Below, one piece after another: positions 1 to 6,845 of a stretch of 8,331 nucleotides of DNA (positions are counted from its first letter, which is position 1; each line of letters begins with the position of its first letter). The position numbers were made by a program, and so were the translations under genes. This DNA comes from Phycisphaerae bacterium (GTDB taxonomy: Bacteria > Planctomycetota > Phycisphaerae > UBA1845 > Fen-1342). The stretch is from positions 1 to 8,331 of the forward strand of contig JAFGRR010000657.1 in the NCBI GenBank assembly GCA_016935035.1, read 5' to 3'. Below the pieces are notes generated by a model. The model did not search any database. It was not told where the DNA came from and was given only the letters and a program-made list of their open reading frames with translations.

Positions 1-136
1 CACCTGCCTCGACGCCGAACTCGTTAGGTCCGTCTGCAACGCGCCATACCTTGAACAGCGCAAAGTCAAATCGTGATCGGTATGACACGTTGGCAATCGC
101 TCACGACAGGACACCTCCTCACGAGATTAACTGGCG
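1..136. other. Upstream region of kinase gene; possible 3' end of another gene
   Basis: No complete gene is visible here. The plus-strand frame starting at base 2 is open from the window edge and ends at TGA 74-76. Its 24 codons are fairly GC-rich at the third position, so it may be the tail of an upstream plus-strand gene. Another open frame from base 3 ends at TGA 138-140 and would overlap the kinase start as GTGA, but its codon use is less convincing. Kinases of this zinc-finger/TPR type in Planctomycetota often follow an ECF-type sigma-factor gene. Nothing in these few codons lets me confirm that. Positions 112-119 read CACCTCCT, identical to the 16S rRNA 3' tail, so they cannot act as a ribosome binding site on the plus strand. 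Confidence 0.25.
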
Positions 137-3100
137 GTGAACATCATGGATTGCCTGACTCCTGAACAGACCGAGGCGTTCGCGCGCGGCGACACCGATC
201 CCGCCGAACTCGCGCTTCAGCGAGACCACATCGCGCAATGCGAATCATGCCGCCATGCGGTCGACGAGGCGTGCGCCAACGAGGCCATCCTGCGCCAGTT
301 GAAACGGCAAAACGCCGACGGTCAACGCAACGCCGCCACCGCCCCTCTGACGCCGACGGAGACCGCCGACGACCAGTCGCCATCGCTCGATGCGCGCAGG
401 TCGATGGACGCACTCGACACTGACAGCAACATCGGGCGGCATATTGGCCCATACGAAATCAAGCGTCAGATCGGCGGCGGTGGCATGGGCAACGTCTATC
501 TCGCCGCCCGTGTCGATGACTTCAAGCAGACCGTCGCACTCAAGCTCATCAAGCGCGGCATGGACACCGATGCCATCCTCCACCGCTTCCGTAACGAACG
601 ACAGGTCCTCGCCGCCCTCAAGCATCCCAATGTCGCGCGATTGCTGGACGGCGGCACCACGAACGACGGCCTGCCATACTTCGTCATGGAATTCGTCGAG
701 GGCCGCCCCATCGACGAATACTGCGATCAGCACAAGCTCACCACGGTCGAGCGTTTGCGGCTCTTTCAGCAGGTCTGCGCCGCCGTGCACTTCGCGCATC
801 AGAACACCGTCATTCACCGCGATCTGAAGCCCGCGAACATTCTGGTATCGGAAGATGGCCTCGTGAAGCTCGTTGACTTTGGCATCGCCAAGCTGACCAA
901 TCGCGAACTCGCCTTTCAGACGCTCGACTACACCGCGCCCGAATTCCGCCTGATGACGCCGGAATACGCCAGCCCCGAGCAGGTCCGTGGCGACAGCCTG
1001 ACCACTGCCAGCGATGTTTACTCGCTTGGTGTCGTGTTGTACGAGTTGGTCACCGGACACCGGCCGCTGCGCCTGGCCAGTCGCGCCCTGCGCGAGATCG
1101 AGCGCGTCATCGCGGAGCAGGAACCGCGACGTCCCAGCGACGTCATCAGCGAATGGGTTGAGCTGCCCAGCGCCAGCGGCGATAGCTCCGTGCTAACGCC
1201 CGAGTCCGTCAGTCTGCCGCGCGAAGGCCAGCCCGACCGCCTGCGCAAGCGCTTGCGCGGCGATATCGACAACATCGTGATGATGGCACTGGCCAAGGAG
1301 CCGCGGCGGCGCTACGCCTCGGTTGAACAGTTCAGCGCCGACGTGGAACACTACTTGCGCAACGAGCCCGTCATCGCCGCACCACCCAGCCGAACTTATC
1401 GCTTTCGCAAATTCGTTCATCGCAACAAGGGCTGGATTGCCGCCGGCTCGCTCGCCACGCTGGCGTTGCTTGCCGGGCTGTCGCTGGCGAGCTACGGCTT
1501 CTGGCGCGCCAGCCAGCAGCGCGACCGCGCGATCATCGCCGAGACGATCGCCACGAATGAGGCCCAGCGCGCCACCGCCGCCGAGGCCCGCGCCACCGAG
1601 CAGGCCGAGCGCGCCACGCGCGAGACCCGCAAGGTCTTGGCCGTCAACCAGTTCCTGACCACGATGCTCAGTTCGGTTGATCCGTCCATCTCGCTCGGGC
1701 GTGAGATCACCGTCCGCGAGGTACTTGACCAGGCCGCCGCGCACATCGAGGCGGGCGTCTTTCGCGATCAGCCGGCAATCGAGGCCGCTATCCGCCACAC
1801 TATCGGCAGCACCTATATCGCCCTCGGCCGCTACGACGAAGCCGAGCCTCATCTGCGCCGCGGGCTGGCCTTGTGCCGCGAGTTGCACGGACCCGAGTCG
1901 CCTGAACAATCGGCGTCCATACACGCCCTTGGCTGTTTGCTGCTGTACGAGGGTGAGCTCGCCGAGGCTGAAGACCTCTTCAAGGAAGGTCTCGCGCAGG
2001 CACGCCAGCAATTCGGCGACCAGTCGGCGCAGGTGGCTCTCGCACTCAACAACCTCGGCGGCGTACTCGAAGCCCAGGGTAAATACGCCGAAGCCGAGCC
2101 CATCCTGCGCGAGGTTCTGGCACTCGACCGTGCGCGCGGCGGCGAGATCACTACCGCCGCCAATAACCTCGGTGTGATCCTCCAGCGGCTGGGCAAGTAC
2201 GACGAGGCCGAGCAGCTTTACCGCGAAGTCCTGGCGATTCACCGCGCCGAGCACGGCAACGACCATCCAACAGTTGCCAGCACGCTCGACAACCTGGCCC
2301 TGCTCCTCAACAGGTGGCGCAATGATCCAGAGGCCGAAGAACTGATGCGTGAGGCGTTGCGCATCAATCGCAAGACCTGCGGCGACGTTCATCCGAATAC
2401 CGCCCGCACGCTCGTCAACCTCGCCGACATCCTGCTGGATCAACGCCGCTACGATGAGGCCGCCGCGCTCTATCGCGAGGCCAACCAGGTCGATCGTGCC
2501 ATCTACGGCGACGAACACCCCCTAACCGCAAGCTCCATGACCGGCTTGGCCGAGGTAATGTCGGCGCAGGGCAATCACGCCGCAGCACGCGAGCTGTTCG
2601 AAAAGGCGCTGGTGATTCAACAGAAGACCCTCGGCCCTGATCATCCCGACGTGGCCGCCACGCTCAGTGCCCTCGGTTCCACGCTCTACGCACTGGGCGA
2701 GCACGAACAAGCCGAGGCCCACTTCCGGCAGGCCCTTGAACTGCGCCGTCGTACACTCGGCGAAGATCATCCGTTCGTCACAGCGTCCCTCGGAAACCTC
2801 GCCGCGTCTTTGGCAGCGACCGGTAAACCTGATGAGGCCGACGCGCTATATCAACAGGTCCTGCGCAGGCAGCGCCAGACACTGGGTAAAGAACACCAGC
2901 AGGTCGGCGTCACGTTGCTGAACTACTCCACGATGCTCAGCAGCCAGGGCCGGCACGCTGATGCCGCCGACGCCGCGCGCCAGGCCCTGGAGATATTCGT
3001 TGCCACCCACGGCGAGCAACACCTGCGCGTTGCCGAAGCCAGGCAACAGCTGGCCAAGGTCCTCCAAGCCGGCGGCGAATTCGAAGCGGCCGAGACCGAG

Positions 3101-3265
3101 CTGCTCACCGCATACAATCTGCGCGCCACCCTAGCCGGTTCCGACGCCCGCGCGACACAGGAGTCCGCGCTAGGCCTCGTCGATCTCTACGAAGCATGGG
3201 GCAAACCAGACGCCGCCGCCGAGTGGCGCGTCAAGGCCTCCACGGAGGAATTAGAACCCGAGTGA
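137..3265 (+). CDS. Membrane-anchored Ser/Thr protein kinase with N-terminal zinc finger and C-terminal TPR array
   Basis: A 1042-residue Hanks-type Ser/Thr kinase fused to TPR repeats. Residues 31-40 contain HxxxCxxC (H31, C35, C38), as in anti-sigma-factor zinc fingers. The kinase domain spans about residues 106-410, with a Gly-rich loop IGGGGMG at 112-118, the VALK lysine K136, HRDLKPAN at 227-234 (catalytic D229), DFG at 248-250 and a TPEYASPE activation/APE segment at 274-281. These catalytic residues are intact, so it should be active. One hydrophobic membrane segment lies at about 433-453, followed by an Ala/Glu/Arg-rich likely coiled coil to about 505. About eleven TPRs fill 550-1030, most with a 42-residue period and the HP..A..L.NLA pattern of kinesin-light-chain TPRs. 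The topology implies a cytoplasmic kinase and an extracytoplasmic protein-binding array. GTG 137 and the in-frame ATG 146 are both possible starts, and neither has a clear ribosome binding site. The partner is probably an ECF sigma factor outside the window (inference). Confidence 0.93.
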   Translation: MNIMDCLTPEQTEAFARGDTDPAELALQRDHIAQCESCRHAVDEACANEAILRQLKRQNADGQRNAATAPLTPTETADDQSPSLDARRSMDALDTDSNIGRHIGPYEIKRQIGGGGMGNVYLAARVDDFKQTVALKLIKRGMDTDAILHRFRNERQVLAALKHPNVARLLDGGTTNDGLPYFVMEFVEGRPIDEYCDQHKLTTVERLRLFQQVCAAVHFAHQNTVIHRDLKPANILVSEDGLVKLVDFGIAKLTNRELAFQTLDYTAPEFRLMTPEYASPEQVRGDSLTTASDVYSLGVVLYELVTGHRPLRLASRALREIERVIAEQEPRRPSDVISEWVELPSASGDSSVLTPESVSLPREGQPDRLRKRLRGDIDNIVMMALAKEPRRRYASVEQFSADVEHYLRNEPVIAAPPSRTYRFRKFVHRNKGWIAAGSLATLALLAGLSLASYGFWRASQQRDRAIIAETIATNEAQRATAAEARATEQAERATRETRKVLAVNQFLTTMLSSVDPSISLGREITVREVLDQAAAHIEAGVFRDQPAIEAAIRHTIGSTYIALGRYDEAEPHLRRGLALCRELHGPESPEQSASIHALGCLLLYEGELAEAEDLFKEGLAQARQQFGDQSAQVALALNNLGGVLEAQGKYAEAEPILREVLALDRARGGEITTAANNLGVILQRLGKYDEAEQLYREVLAIHRAEHGNDHPTVASTLDNLALLLNRWRNDPEAEELMREALRINRKTCGDVHPNTARTLVNLADILLDQRRYDEAAALYREANQVDRAIYGDEHPLTASSMTGLAEVMSAQGNHAAARELFEKALVIQQKTLGPDHPDVAATLSALGSTLYALGEHEQAEAHFRQALELRRRTLGEDHPFVTASLGNLAASLAATGKPDEADALYQQVLRRQRQTLGKEHQQVGVTLLNYSTMLSSQGRHADAADAARQALEIFVATHGEQHLRVAEARQQLAKVLQAGGEFEAAETELLTAYNLRATLAGSDARATQESALGLVDLYEAWGKPDAAAEWRVKASTEELEPE
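2083..2172 (+). other. Shortened TPR unit inside the kinase TPR array
   Basis: Most repeats in the array are 42 residues long with an HP motif at the boundary. The unit encoded here runs from a Tyr of the first helix to the next NNLG in 30 residues, against 34 in the following unit. It lacks four residues, including the HP boundary motif, and keeps the frame. This looks like an in-frame 12-nt loss within a repeat rather than a frameshift. Confidence 0.5.
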
Positions 3266-3293
3266 CCATCGCGCCAATCTCGCCGCCTCCCGT

Positions 3294-3299
3294 TACAAT
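3294..3299 (+). promoter_or_regulatory. Possible -10 element ahead of the zinc-ribbon pair
   Basis: TACAAT differs from the sigma-70 -10 consensus by one base and lies 61 nt before the ATG at 3361, in the 95-nt gap after the kinase gene. No convincing -35 hexamer lies 16-18 nt upstream, so this is only a candidate. If real, it would let the zinc-ribbon pair be transcribed independently of the kinase. Confidence 0.3.
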
Positions 3300-3348
3300 G
3301 GGCGCGTTGCATACGCTGTCCGACGCCGGCTGTCATCGAATGCCCCGT

Positions 3349-3354
3349 GGGGAG
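3349..3354 (+). promoter_or_regulatory. Ribosome binding site fixing the 3361 start
   Basis: GGGGAG lies 6 nt before the ATG at 3361. The longer open frame back to 3196 overlaps the kinase 3' end and encodes an Arg-rich stretch unlike the family, so this site decides the start. Confidence 0.6.
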
Positions 3355-3360
3355 ATCGTC

Positions 3361-3900
3361 ATGCCACGCTGTCCCGTCTGCAAGGATCAGTGCTTCCCGC
3401 TGAAGTACGAGAACGTCCCCATCTTCCAATGTGGGACTTGCGGCGGCCACTGGGTCGACAAGGTCAAGCTCGACCGCATCTGTGCCATCCGCGAAGTCGA
3501 GATGCCCGATGCCGTGAAACAGAAGATGATGGACATCGCCGACGAGTCCAACAGCGCCCAGAAGCTCTGGTGCTTGAGCTGCGGCACCGAGATGGTCAAG
3601 GAACAGTTCAAGTACTGGGACGACATTCAGATCGACCGCTGCCCCAAGTGCAATCGCATCTGGCTCGATCGTGGCGAGCTCGAAAAGTGCCAGATTTACT
3701 GGGAGTACATGCAGGATCACCCTGAGGAATGGGAGGGCAAGAACCTGATCGAGCGCAAGGCCCTGCTCGACGCCGAGTTCGCCGCCCGCCGCGCCGCGCT
3801 CAAGGACGAAGCCGAGTCCGCCCGCGACCGCGCCCGCAGCATGGGGTCACTGCGCTACTACGGTATCGCCAACATCCTCCGCAACCTCTTCACACGCTGA
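3361..3900 (+). CDS. TFIIB-type zinc-ribbon protein (tandem zf-TFIIB domains)
   Basis: A 179-residue protein with two zinc ribbons. The first has C4-x2-C7 and C24-x2-C27 followed by GGHWVD at 28-33. The second has C71-x2-C74 and C94-x2-C97 followed by IWLDRGELE at 100-108. The pattern CPxC ... CxxCxGxWLDxGELE is the signature of the bacterial zf-TFIIB-like family, small proteins of unknown function presumed to bind zinc and perhaps nucleic acid or protein. The tail from about 138 to 179 is rich in Ala, Arg and Glu and probably forms a long amphipathic helix. No signal peptide or membrane segment is seen, so it is likely cytoplasmic. The start at 3361 rests on a good ribosome binding site and on where the first ribbon begins. 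The next gene begins three bases after the stop, which suggests an operon with coupled translation. The specific role cannot be told from sequence. Confidence 0.85.
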   Translation: MPRCPVCKDQCFPLKYENVPIFQCGTCGGHWVDKVKLDRICAIREVEMPDAVKQKMMDIADESNSAQKLWCLSCGTEMVKEQFKYWDDIQIDRCPKCNRIWLDRGELEKCQIYWEYMQDHPEEWEGKNLIERKALLDAEFAARRAALKDEAESARDRARSMGSLRYYGIANILRNLFTR

Positions 3901-3903
3901 TCT

Positions 3904-4566
3904 ATGGCGGCCAGCCTTGAGCAATACAGTGCCCCGTTCAACTTCTGTCCGGCATGTCGCTACATGCTGCGCGGCCTGCCGGACGAAGGACGCTGCCCCG
4001 AGTGCGGCTTTCGCTACGACAGGGACACGATCGTGTGGCAAGTTGATCGCCCAGTGCTGCGCATGACTGCCATTATGATGTTCGTCCAGGCACTGGTATT
4101 CTCTGCTCAGTCGATTGTCAACTTGCGCCCCTGGTGGTCACCGCGCACGGTTCTGGTCAACGGCCGAATGACAATAATGCCCGTCAGTTGGGGGATGGTG
4201 ATCGCGTCGGCAGTGGTCGGACTCCTGTCCATGCTGGTTGTGTTGTTCATGTGGCGCAGGCTGCGTCACCATGAGTTCATCGCCATCTCGCGCTACGGTC
4301 TGTGGTTCAACCTCGGATGGCAACCGCGCGAAGCCAAGTGGGATCAGATCGTCGATATCGGCCGCACACGCCGCGGTACGCGCATCACGCTGGCCAACGC
4401 CCCCGACATCACCCTGCGTATCCCAGGTGCCGGCGCCATCTACACCGAACCACTCGAACGCGCCACATACTTCTGGCAACACAGAAAAGACGCCGCGCCA
4501 GCGTCGAATAACTCCGCCCAGACACCCGCGCCGATAATCACCGCCCACAATCCCGCGTCCGAGTAG
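3904..4566 (+). CDS. Zinc-ribbon membrane protein with two transmembrane segments, function unknown
   Basis: A 220-residue protein. It opens with a zinc ribbon, C15-x2-C18 and C31-x2-C34, in the context CPACRYMLRGLP...CPECGF, a form common at the N-terminus of uncharacterised planctomycete membrane proteins (from memory). Two hydrophobic segments follow at about 54-72 and 97-117. After them comes a mixed, probably beta-rich region at about 122-185 that could be a bacterial PH-like domain, a weak inference from the order of elements. The last 30 residues are Pro/Ala/Ser-rich and probably disordered. The ATG lies three bases after the preceding stop and has no ribosome binding site of its own, so translation is probably coupled to the upstream gene, with which it shares a reading frame. 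Having two zinc-ribbon proteins side by side suggests a shared function. No enzymatic motif is visible. Confidence 0.8.
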   Translation: MAASLEQYSAPFNFCPACRYMLRGLPDEGRCPECGFRYDRDTIVWQVDRPVLRMTAIMMFVQALVFSAQSIVNLRPWWSPRTVLVNGRMTIMPVSWGMVIASAVVGLLSMLVVLFMWRRLRHHEFIAISRYGLWFNLGWQPREAKWDQIVDIGRTRRGTRITLANAPDITLRIPGAGAIYTEPLERATYFWQHRKDAAPASNNSAQTPAPIITAHNPASE

Positions 4567-4593
4567 ACGCTAATCAAGAGAAAAACTTCATCC

Positions 4594-4613
4594 CGCTGGA
4601 CTTTTGTCCAGCG
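4594..4613. terminator. Perfect 8-bp hairpin after the zinc-ribbon pair, possible terminator
   Basis: The stem 4594-4601 pairs perfectly with 4606-4613 around a TTTT loop (CGCTGGAC / GTCCAGCG). It lies 28 nt after the stop at 4566. On the plus strand no T-run follows it, so it would be a weak intrinsic terminator there. On the minus strand a run of five T follows, but only after a gap of several bases. It may instead stabilise the 3' end of the message. Confidence 0.4.
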
Positions 4614-4709
4614 CATGCCCTATGCCTCAAATGGAGAATTAGGAGAGGTTCACACCGAGGAGGGCCGAACCCCAATTTGACGCCAGGATGGCACCACCCG
4701 GGATGCGAC

Positions 4710-4735
4710 TGCGCGCCGTGAGAGGACGGTGCGCG
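4710..4735 (+). other. Leader hairpin just before the PEP-CTERM gene
   Basis: Positions 4710-4719 can pair with 4726-4735 as a 10-bp stem with two G-U wobbles, closed by the loop GAGAGG. It ends 7 nt before the AGGAGG ribosome binding site at 4743-4748. It may influence ribosome access, but no known riboswitch class is recognised. Confidence 0.35.
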
Positions 4736-4742
4736 CGCCGAG

Positions 4743-4748
4743 AGGAGG
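4743..4748 (+). promoter_or_regulatory. Strong ribosome binding site fixing the 4756 start
   Basis: AGGAGG lies 7 nt before the ATG at 4756. It favours this ATG over the in-frame GTG at 4729, which would put a charged stretch in front of a clean signal peptide. Confidence 0.75.
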
Positions 4749-4755
4749 AGCTTGC

Positions 4756-5331
4756 ATGATGTACCACCGCTATCTTGCCATCGCAGTCACGCTTGCGACC
4801 GCCGCCGTCTGTTCCGCCAGCGTCATCGACAACGTCCACACGTTCTCGCCGACGCCGGCCGATCTCTACGACCTCCCGCATGAAAGAGCGTACATGTGGG
4901 GCATCGACACCGGCCTCGATTCGAGTGAACAGGTCATCTCCGCCACACTGTCCTTCTACCAGATCCGCAACTGGGACAACAGCGCGAACGACCTCTACAA
5001 CAGCCTGCTCGACGGCTGCGCCCTGGGCGTTACGCAGCTCAGCGACAACGCCGGCGGCGACTACTTCCTCAACATCTACTCCGGTTTGCAGACCTCGCTC
5101 GTGACCTACAGCAATCTGACCACCGCCCCGGTCGACCTTCACTACGACTTCAACGCCGACCAGTTGAGCGCCCTCAACGGCTATCTCACCGACGGCGTCA
5201 TCGGCATCGGCATCGACCCCGACTGCCACTACTACAACTGCGGCATCGAGCTGACGCTCACGACGCCCGAGCCGACCGCCTTCACTCTGCTCGGCCTGGG
5301 CCTGCTGGCGTTCTTCTGGCGCCGCCGCTAA
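4756..5331 (+). CDS. Exported PEP-CTERM domain protein
   Basis: A 191-residue secreted protein. Residues 1-21 form a Sec signal peptide with a short basic N-region, a hydrophobic core and a likely cleavage after CSA at 19-21. The mature part is rich in Asp, Asn, Tyr, Thr and Ser with alternating hydrophobic residues, as in an extracellular beta-sandwich. It has four cysteines after the core, C88, C157 and C162 among them, but no recognised catalytic motif. The C-terminus is a PEP-CTERM sorting signal: Pro-Glu-Pro at 171-173, a hydrophobic helix at about 175-187 and RRR at 189-191. In this family the tail is recognised by a membrane exosortase and the protein is delivered to the cell surface or extracellular matrix. 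No exosortase gene is in this window, which is usual because these proteins are scattered around the genome. The gene has its own ribosome binding site and a downstream terminator and looks monocistronic. The binding partner or substrate is unknown. Confidence 0.85.
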   Translation: MMYHRYLAIAVTLATAAVCSASVIDNVHTFSPTPADLYDLPHERAYMWGIDTGLDSSEQVISATLSFYQIRNWDNSANDLYNSLLDGCALGVTQLSDNAGGDYFLNIYSGLQTSLVTYSNLTTAPVDLHYDFNADQLSALNGYLTDGVIGIGIDPDCHYYNCGIELTLTTPEPTAFTLLGLGLLAFFWRRR

Positions 5332-5344
5332 CGCGCGACTACAC

Positions 5345-5379
5345 AAAAAACCGACTCCGCACCCGCACACGGAGTCGGT
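5345..5379 (-). terminator. Intrinsic terminator of the minus-strand lyase gene
   Basis: A perfect 10-bp inverted repeat, 5350-5359 with 5370-5379, encloses a 10-nt loop. On the minus strand the stem is followed at once by six T (complement of A 5345-5350), the form of a rho-independent terminator. It lies 77 nt beyond the lyase stop and only 18 nt after the stop of the convergent PEP-CTERM gene. Confidence 0.8.
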
Positions 5380-5407
5380 CCTGAATACAACGTTGTCTCC
5401 CCCAGTT

Positions 5408-5439
5408 GCCCGCGTCATCGTGGCGCGGGCGTTTTTTTT
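5408..5439 (+). terminator. Intrinsic terminator of the PEP-CTERM gene
   Basis: GCCCGCG at 5408-5414 pairs with CGCGGGC at 5424-5430 around a 9-nt loop, and a run of eight T follows at 5432-5439. This is a strong plus-strand rho-independent terminator. It lies 76 nt beyond the PEP-CTERM stop and 16 nt short of the convergent lyase gene. Confidence 0.85.
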
Positions 5440-5455
5440 GCGCGCCGCGTCCCGA

Positions 5456-6688
5456 CTACCCGACCGCCGGCTCGACGGTGTGCTCGGCCTTCTTGGCCTT
5501 GCTGGCAGCGGCTTCCAGTGCCTGCTCCAGGTCCGCGATGATGTCCTTGACGTTCTCGATGCCAACCGACAGTCGCACCAGCCCATCCTCGATATGCGCC
5601 TGACATCGTGCCTTCGCGCCCATCGATGCATGCGTCATGCTCGCCGGATGCTGAATCAGCGTCTCCACGCCGCCCAGGCTCACCGCCAGCATGCACAGCT
5701 TCACCGCGTTCATCATGCGCCGCCCCGCCTCGATGCCGCCCTTCAGACAGAAAGATATGATCGCGCCCGGCCCGTCCATCTGCCGCTGTGCCAACTCGTA
5801 CTGCGGGTGGCTCTTCAGCCCCGGGAAGCACAGCCACTCTACCTGCGGATGATGCTCGAAATGCTCCGCGATGATCTGGGCGTTCTCGCACTGCGCTCGC
5901 ACGCGCAGCGGCAGCGTCTTGATCCCACGATGCACCAAGAACGACTCCATCGGCGGCAGCACGCCGCCGAAGTGGTTCAGCATCCGCCGCATCTTCGCGT
6001 ACATCTCCTGATCGCGCACCACGACCATACCGCCCACCACGTCCGCGTGCCCGTTCAGCGACTTGGTCAGGCTGTGCACGATGACGTCCGCGCCGAAGCG
6101 GAAGGGCCGCTGGAGGATCGGCCCCATGAACGTGTTGTCCACGACCACGAGCGCGCCCATCTCATGCGCAAGCTTCGAGATCGCCTCAATGTCGGCGATG
6201 ACAAGTGTCGGGTTGCAAGGCGTTTCGATGTACACGACCTTCGTGTTCGGCCGCATCGCTGCCCTTACCGCCGCGATGTCGCCCGTATCGACCATCGTGG
6301 ATTCGATACCGAATTCCGACATGATGGATCCGACAAGCGTGCAAGTCGGTCCATAGACGGCCTCGCTGCATACGACGTGGTCGCCCTGTTTCAGAAGCGT
6401 TCCGAGCGCGGTGTGCACGGCGGCCATGCCGCTGCCGCACGCCAACGCCGCATACCCGCCCTCGAGCGCCGCGACAGCCTTCTCGACGGCCTGGACGGTC
6501 GGGTTGCCCATACGGGAGTAGATGTAGCCCTGCCCCTTGCCGGCGAATAACGCCGCCCCCTCCTCGGCAGTGGCAAACCCGAAGGTCGAAGTCTGGTAGA
6601 TTGGGGGAACGGCCGGGTGAAACTCGTGCGCATCGACCCCCGCATGCACCGCTAGGGTTTCCGGTGCGTAATCGTTGCCGTGGCTCAT
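5456..6688 (-). CDS. PLP-dependent Cys/Met metabolism enzyme (methionine gamma-lyase / cystathionine gamma-lyase-like)
   Basis: A 410-residue cytoplasmic fold-type I PLP enzyme of the trans-sulfuration family, full length. Visible motifs are YSRMGNPT at 57-64 (Y57 and R59 contact PLP phosphate of the neighbouring subunit), SGMAAV at 86-91, Y112 stacking on PLP, D184 on the pyridine nitrogen, and SLTKS at 206-210 with K209 as the Schiff-base lysine. S337 and R372 match the substrate carboxylate site. The C-terminal half (GIEAGRRMMNA at 318-328, QHPASMTH at 346-353) resembles methionine gamma-lyases. However, the methionine gamma-lyase Cys116 position is Pro114 here, and Lys240-Asp241 are Asn238-His239, so true methionine gamma-lyase activity is uncertain. 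Cystathionine gamma-lyase, cystathionine gamma-synthase or O-acylhomoserine sulfhydrylase are alternatives. The ATG at 6688 has GGGAG 6 nt upstream. The in-frame extension to 6904 is Arg-rich and unlike the family. A Lys/Glu/Ala tail after 392 is extra. The family assignment is firm; the reaction is not. Confidence 0.9.
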   Translation of the reverse strand: MSHGNDYAPETLAVHAGVDAHEFHPAVPPIYQTSTFGFATAEEGAALFAGKGQGYIYSRMGNPTVQAVEKAVAALEGGYAALACGSGMAAVHTALGTLLKQGDHVVCSEAVYGPTCTLVGSIMSEFGIESTMVDTGDIAAVRAAMRPNTKVVYIETPCNPTLVIADIEAISKLAHEMGALVVVDNTFMGPILQRPFRFGADVIVHSLTKSLNGHADVVGGMVVVRDQEMYAKMRRMLNHFGGVLPPMESFLVHRGIKTLPLRVRAQCENAQIIAEHFEHHPQVEWLCFPGLKSHPQYELAQRQMDGPGAIISFCLKGGIEAGRRMMNAVKLCMLAVSLGGVETLIQHPASMTHASMGAKARCQAHIEDGLVRLSVGIENVKDIIADLEQALEAAASKAKKAEHTVEPAVG

Positions 6689-6694
6689 TTGGTA

Positions 6695-6699
6695 CTCCC
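6695..6699 (-). promoter_or_regulatory. Ribosome binding site fixing the 6688 start
   Basis: GGGAG on the minus strand lies 6 nt before the ATG at 6688 and selects it over the longer upstream open frame. Confidence 0.6.
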
Positions 6700-6801
6700 G
6701 ATGTGATGCAGGCAGAAGGTGTCGCGCGGCTCGCAAGGCGATGAACTCGCGCTGGAGGCGATGCAACCGTCCGATAGATGCTCCGATCGGCAATCGCCCC
6801 C

Positions 6802-6840
6802 CGTGGACGCCGGTACGTGCCGTCGCCCAGCAGGTCCACG
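6802..6840 (-). repeat. Inverted repeat in lyase leader
   Basis: CGTGGAC at 6802-6808 is perfectly complementary to GTCCACG at 6834-6840 with 25 nt between them, and the interior can form a smaller GC-rich hairpin. It starts just downstream of the candidate minus-strand promoter, so it would lie at the 5' end of the leader RNA. No known regulatory RNA family is recognised. Confidence 0.4.
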
Positions 6841-6845
6841 CCCTC

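Noticed and set aside
245..1060. Long minus-strand open frame within the kinase gene, and a similar one at 1193-2518
   Set aside because: They are antisense shadows of a GC-rich gene; the plus frame has clear kinase and TPR motifs.
3898..3903. TGA between the two zinc-ribbon genes as another recoded codon, since both genes share one frame
   Set aside because: The first protein ends naturally after its helix, the second begins with its own ATG and a separate ribbon, no Cys is expected at the junction, and no strong hairpin follows the TGA.
4639..5631. Minus-strand open frame of 330 codons over the PEP-CTERM gene
   Set aside because: It crosses both terminators and the 3' end of the lyase; the plus-strand gene has a signal peptide, a ribosome binding site and a sorting tail.
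5393..6550. Plus-strand open frame of 385 codons opposite the lyase
   Set aside because: It is His/Arg-rich with no domain sense, covers the lyase antisense and runs across the plus-strand terminator.
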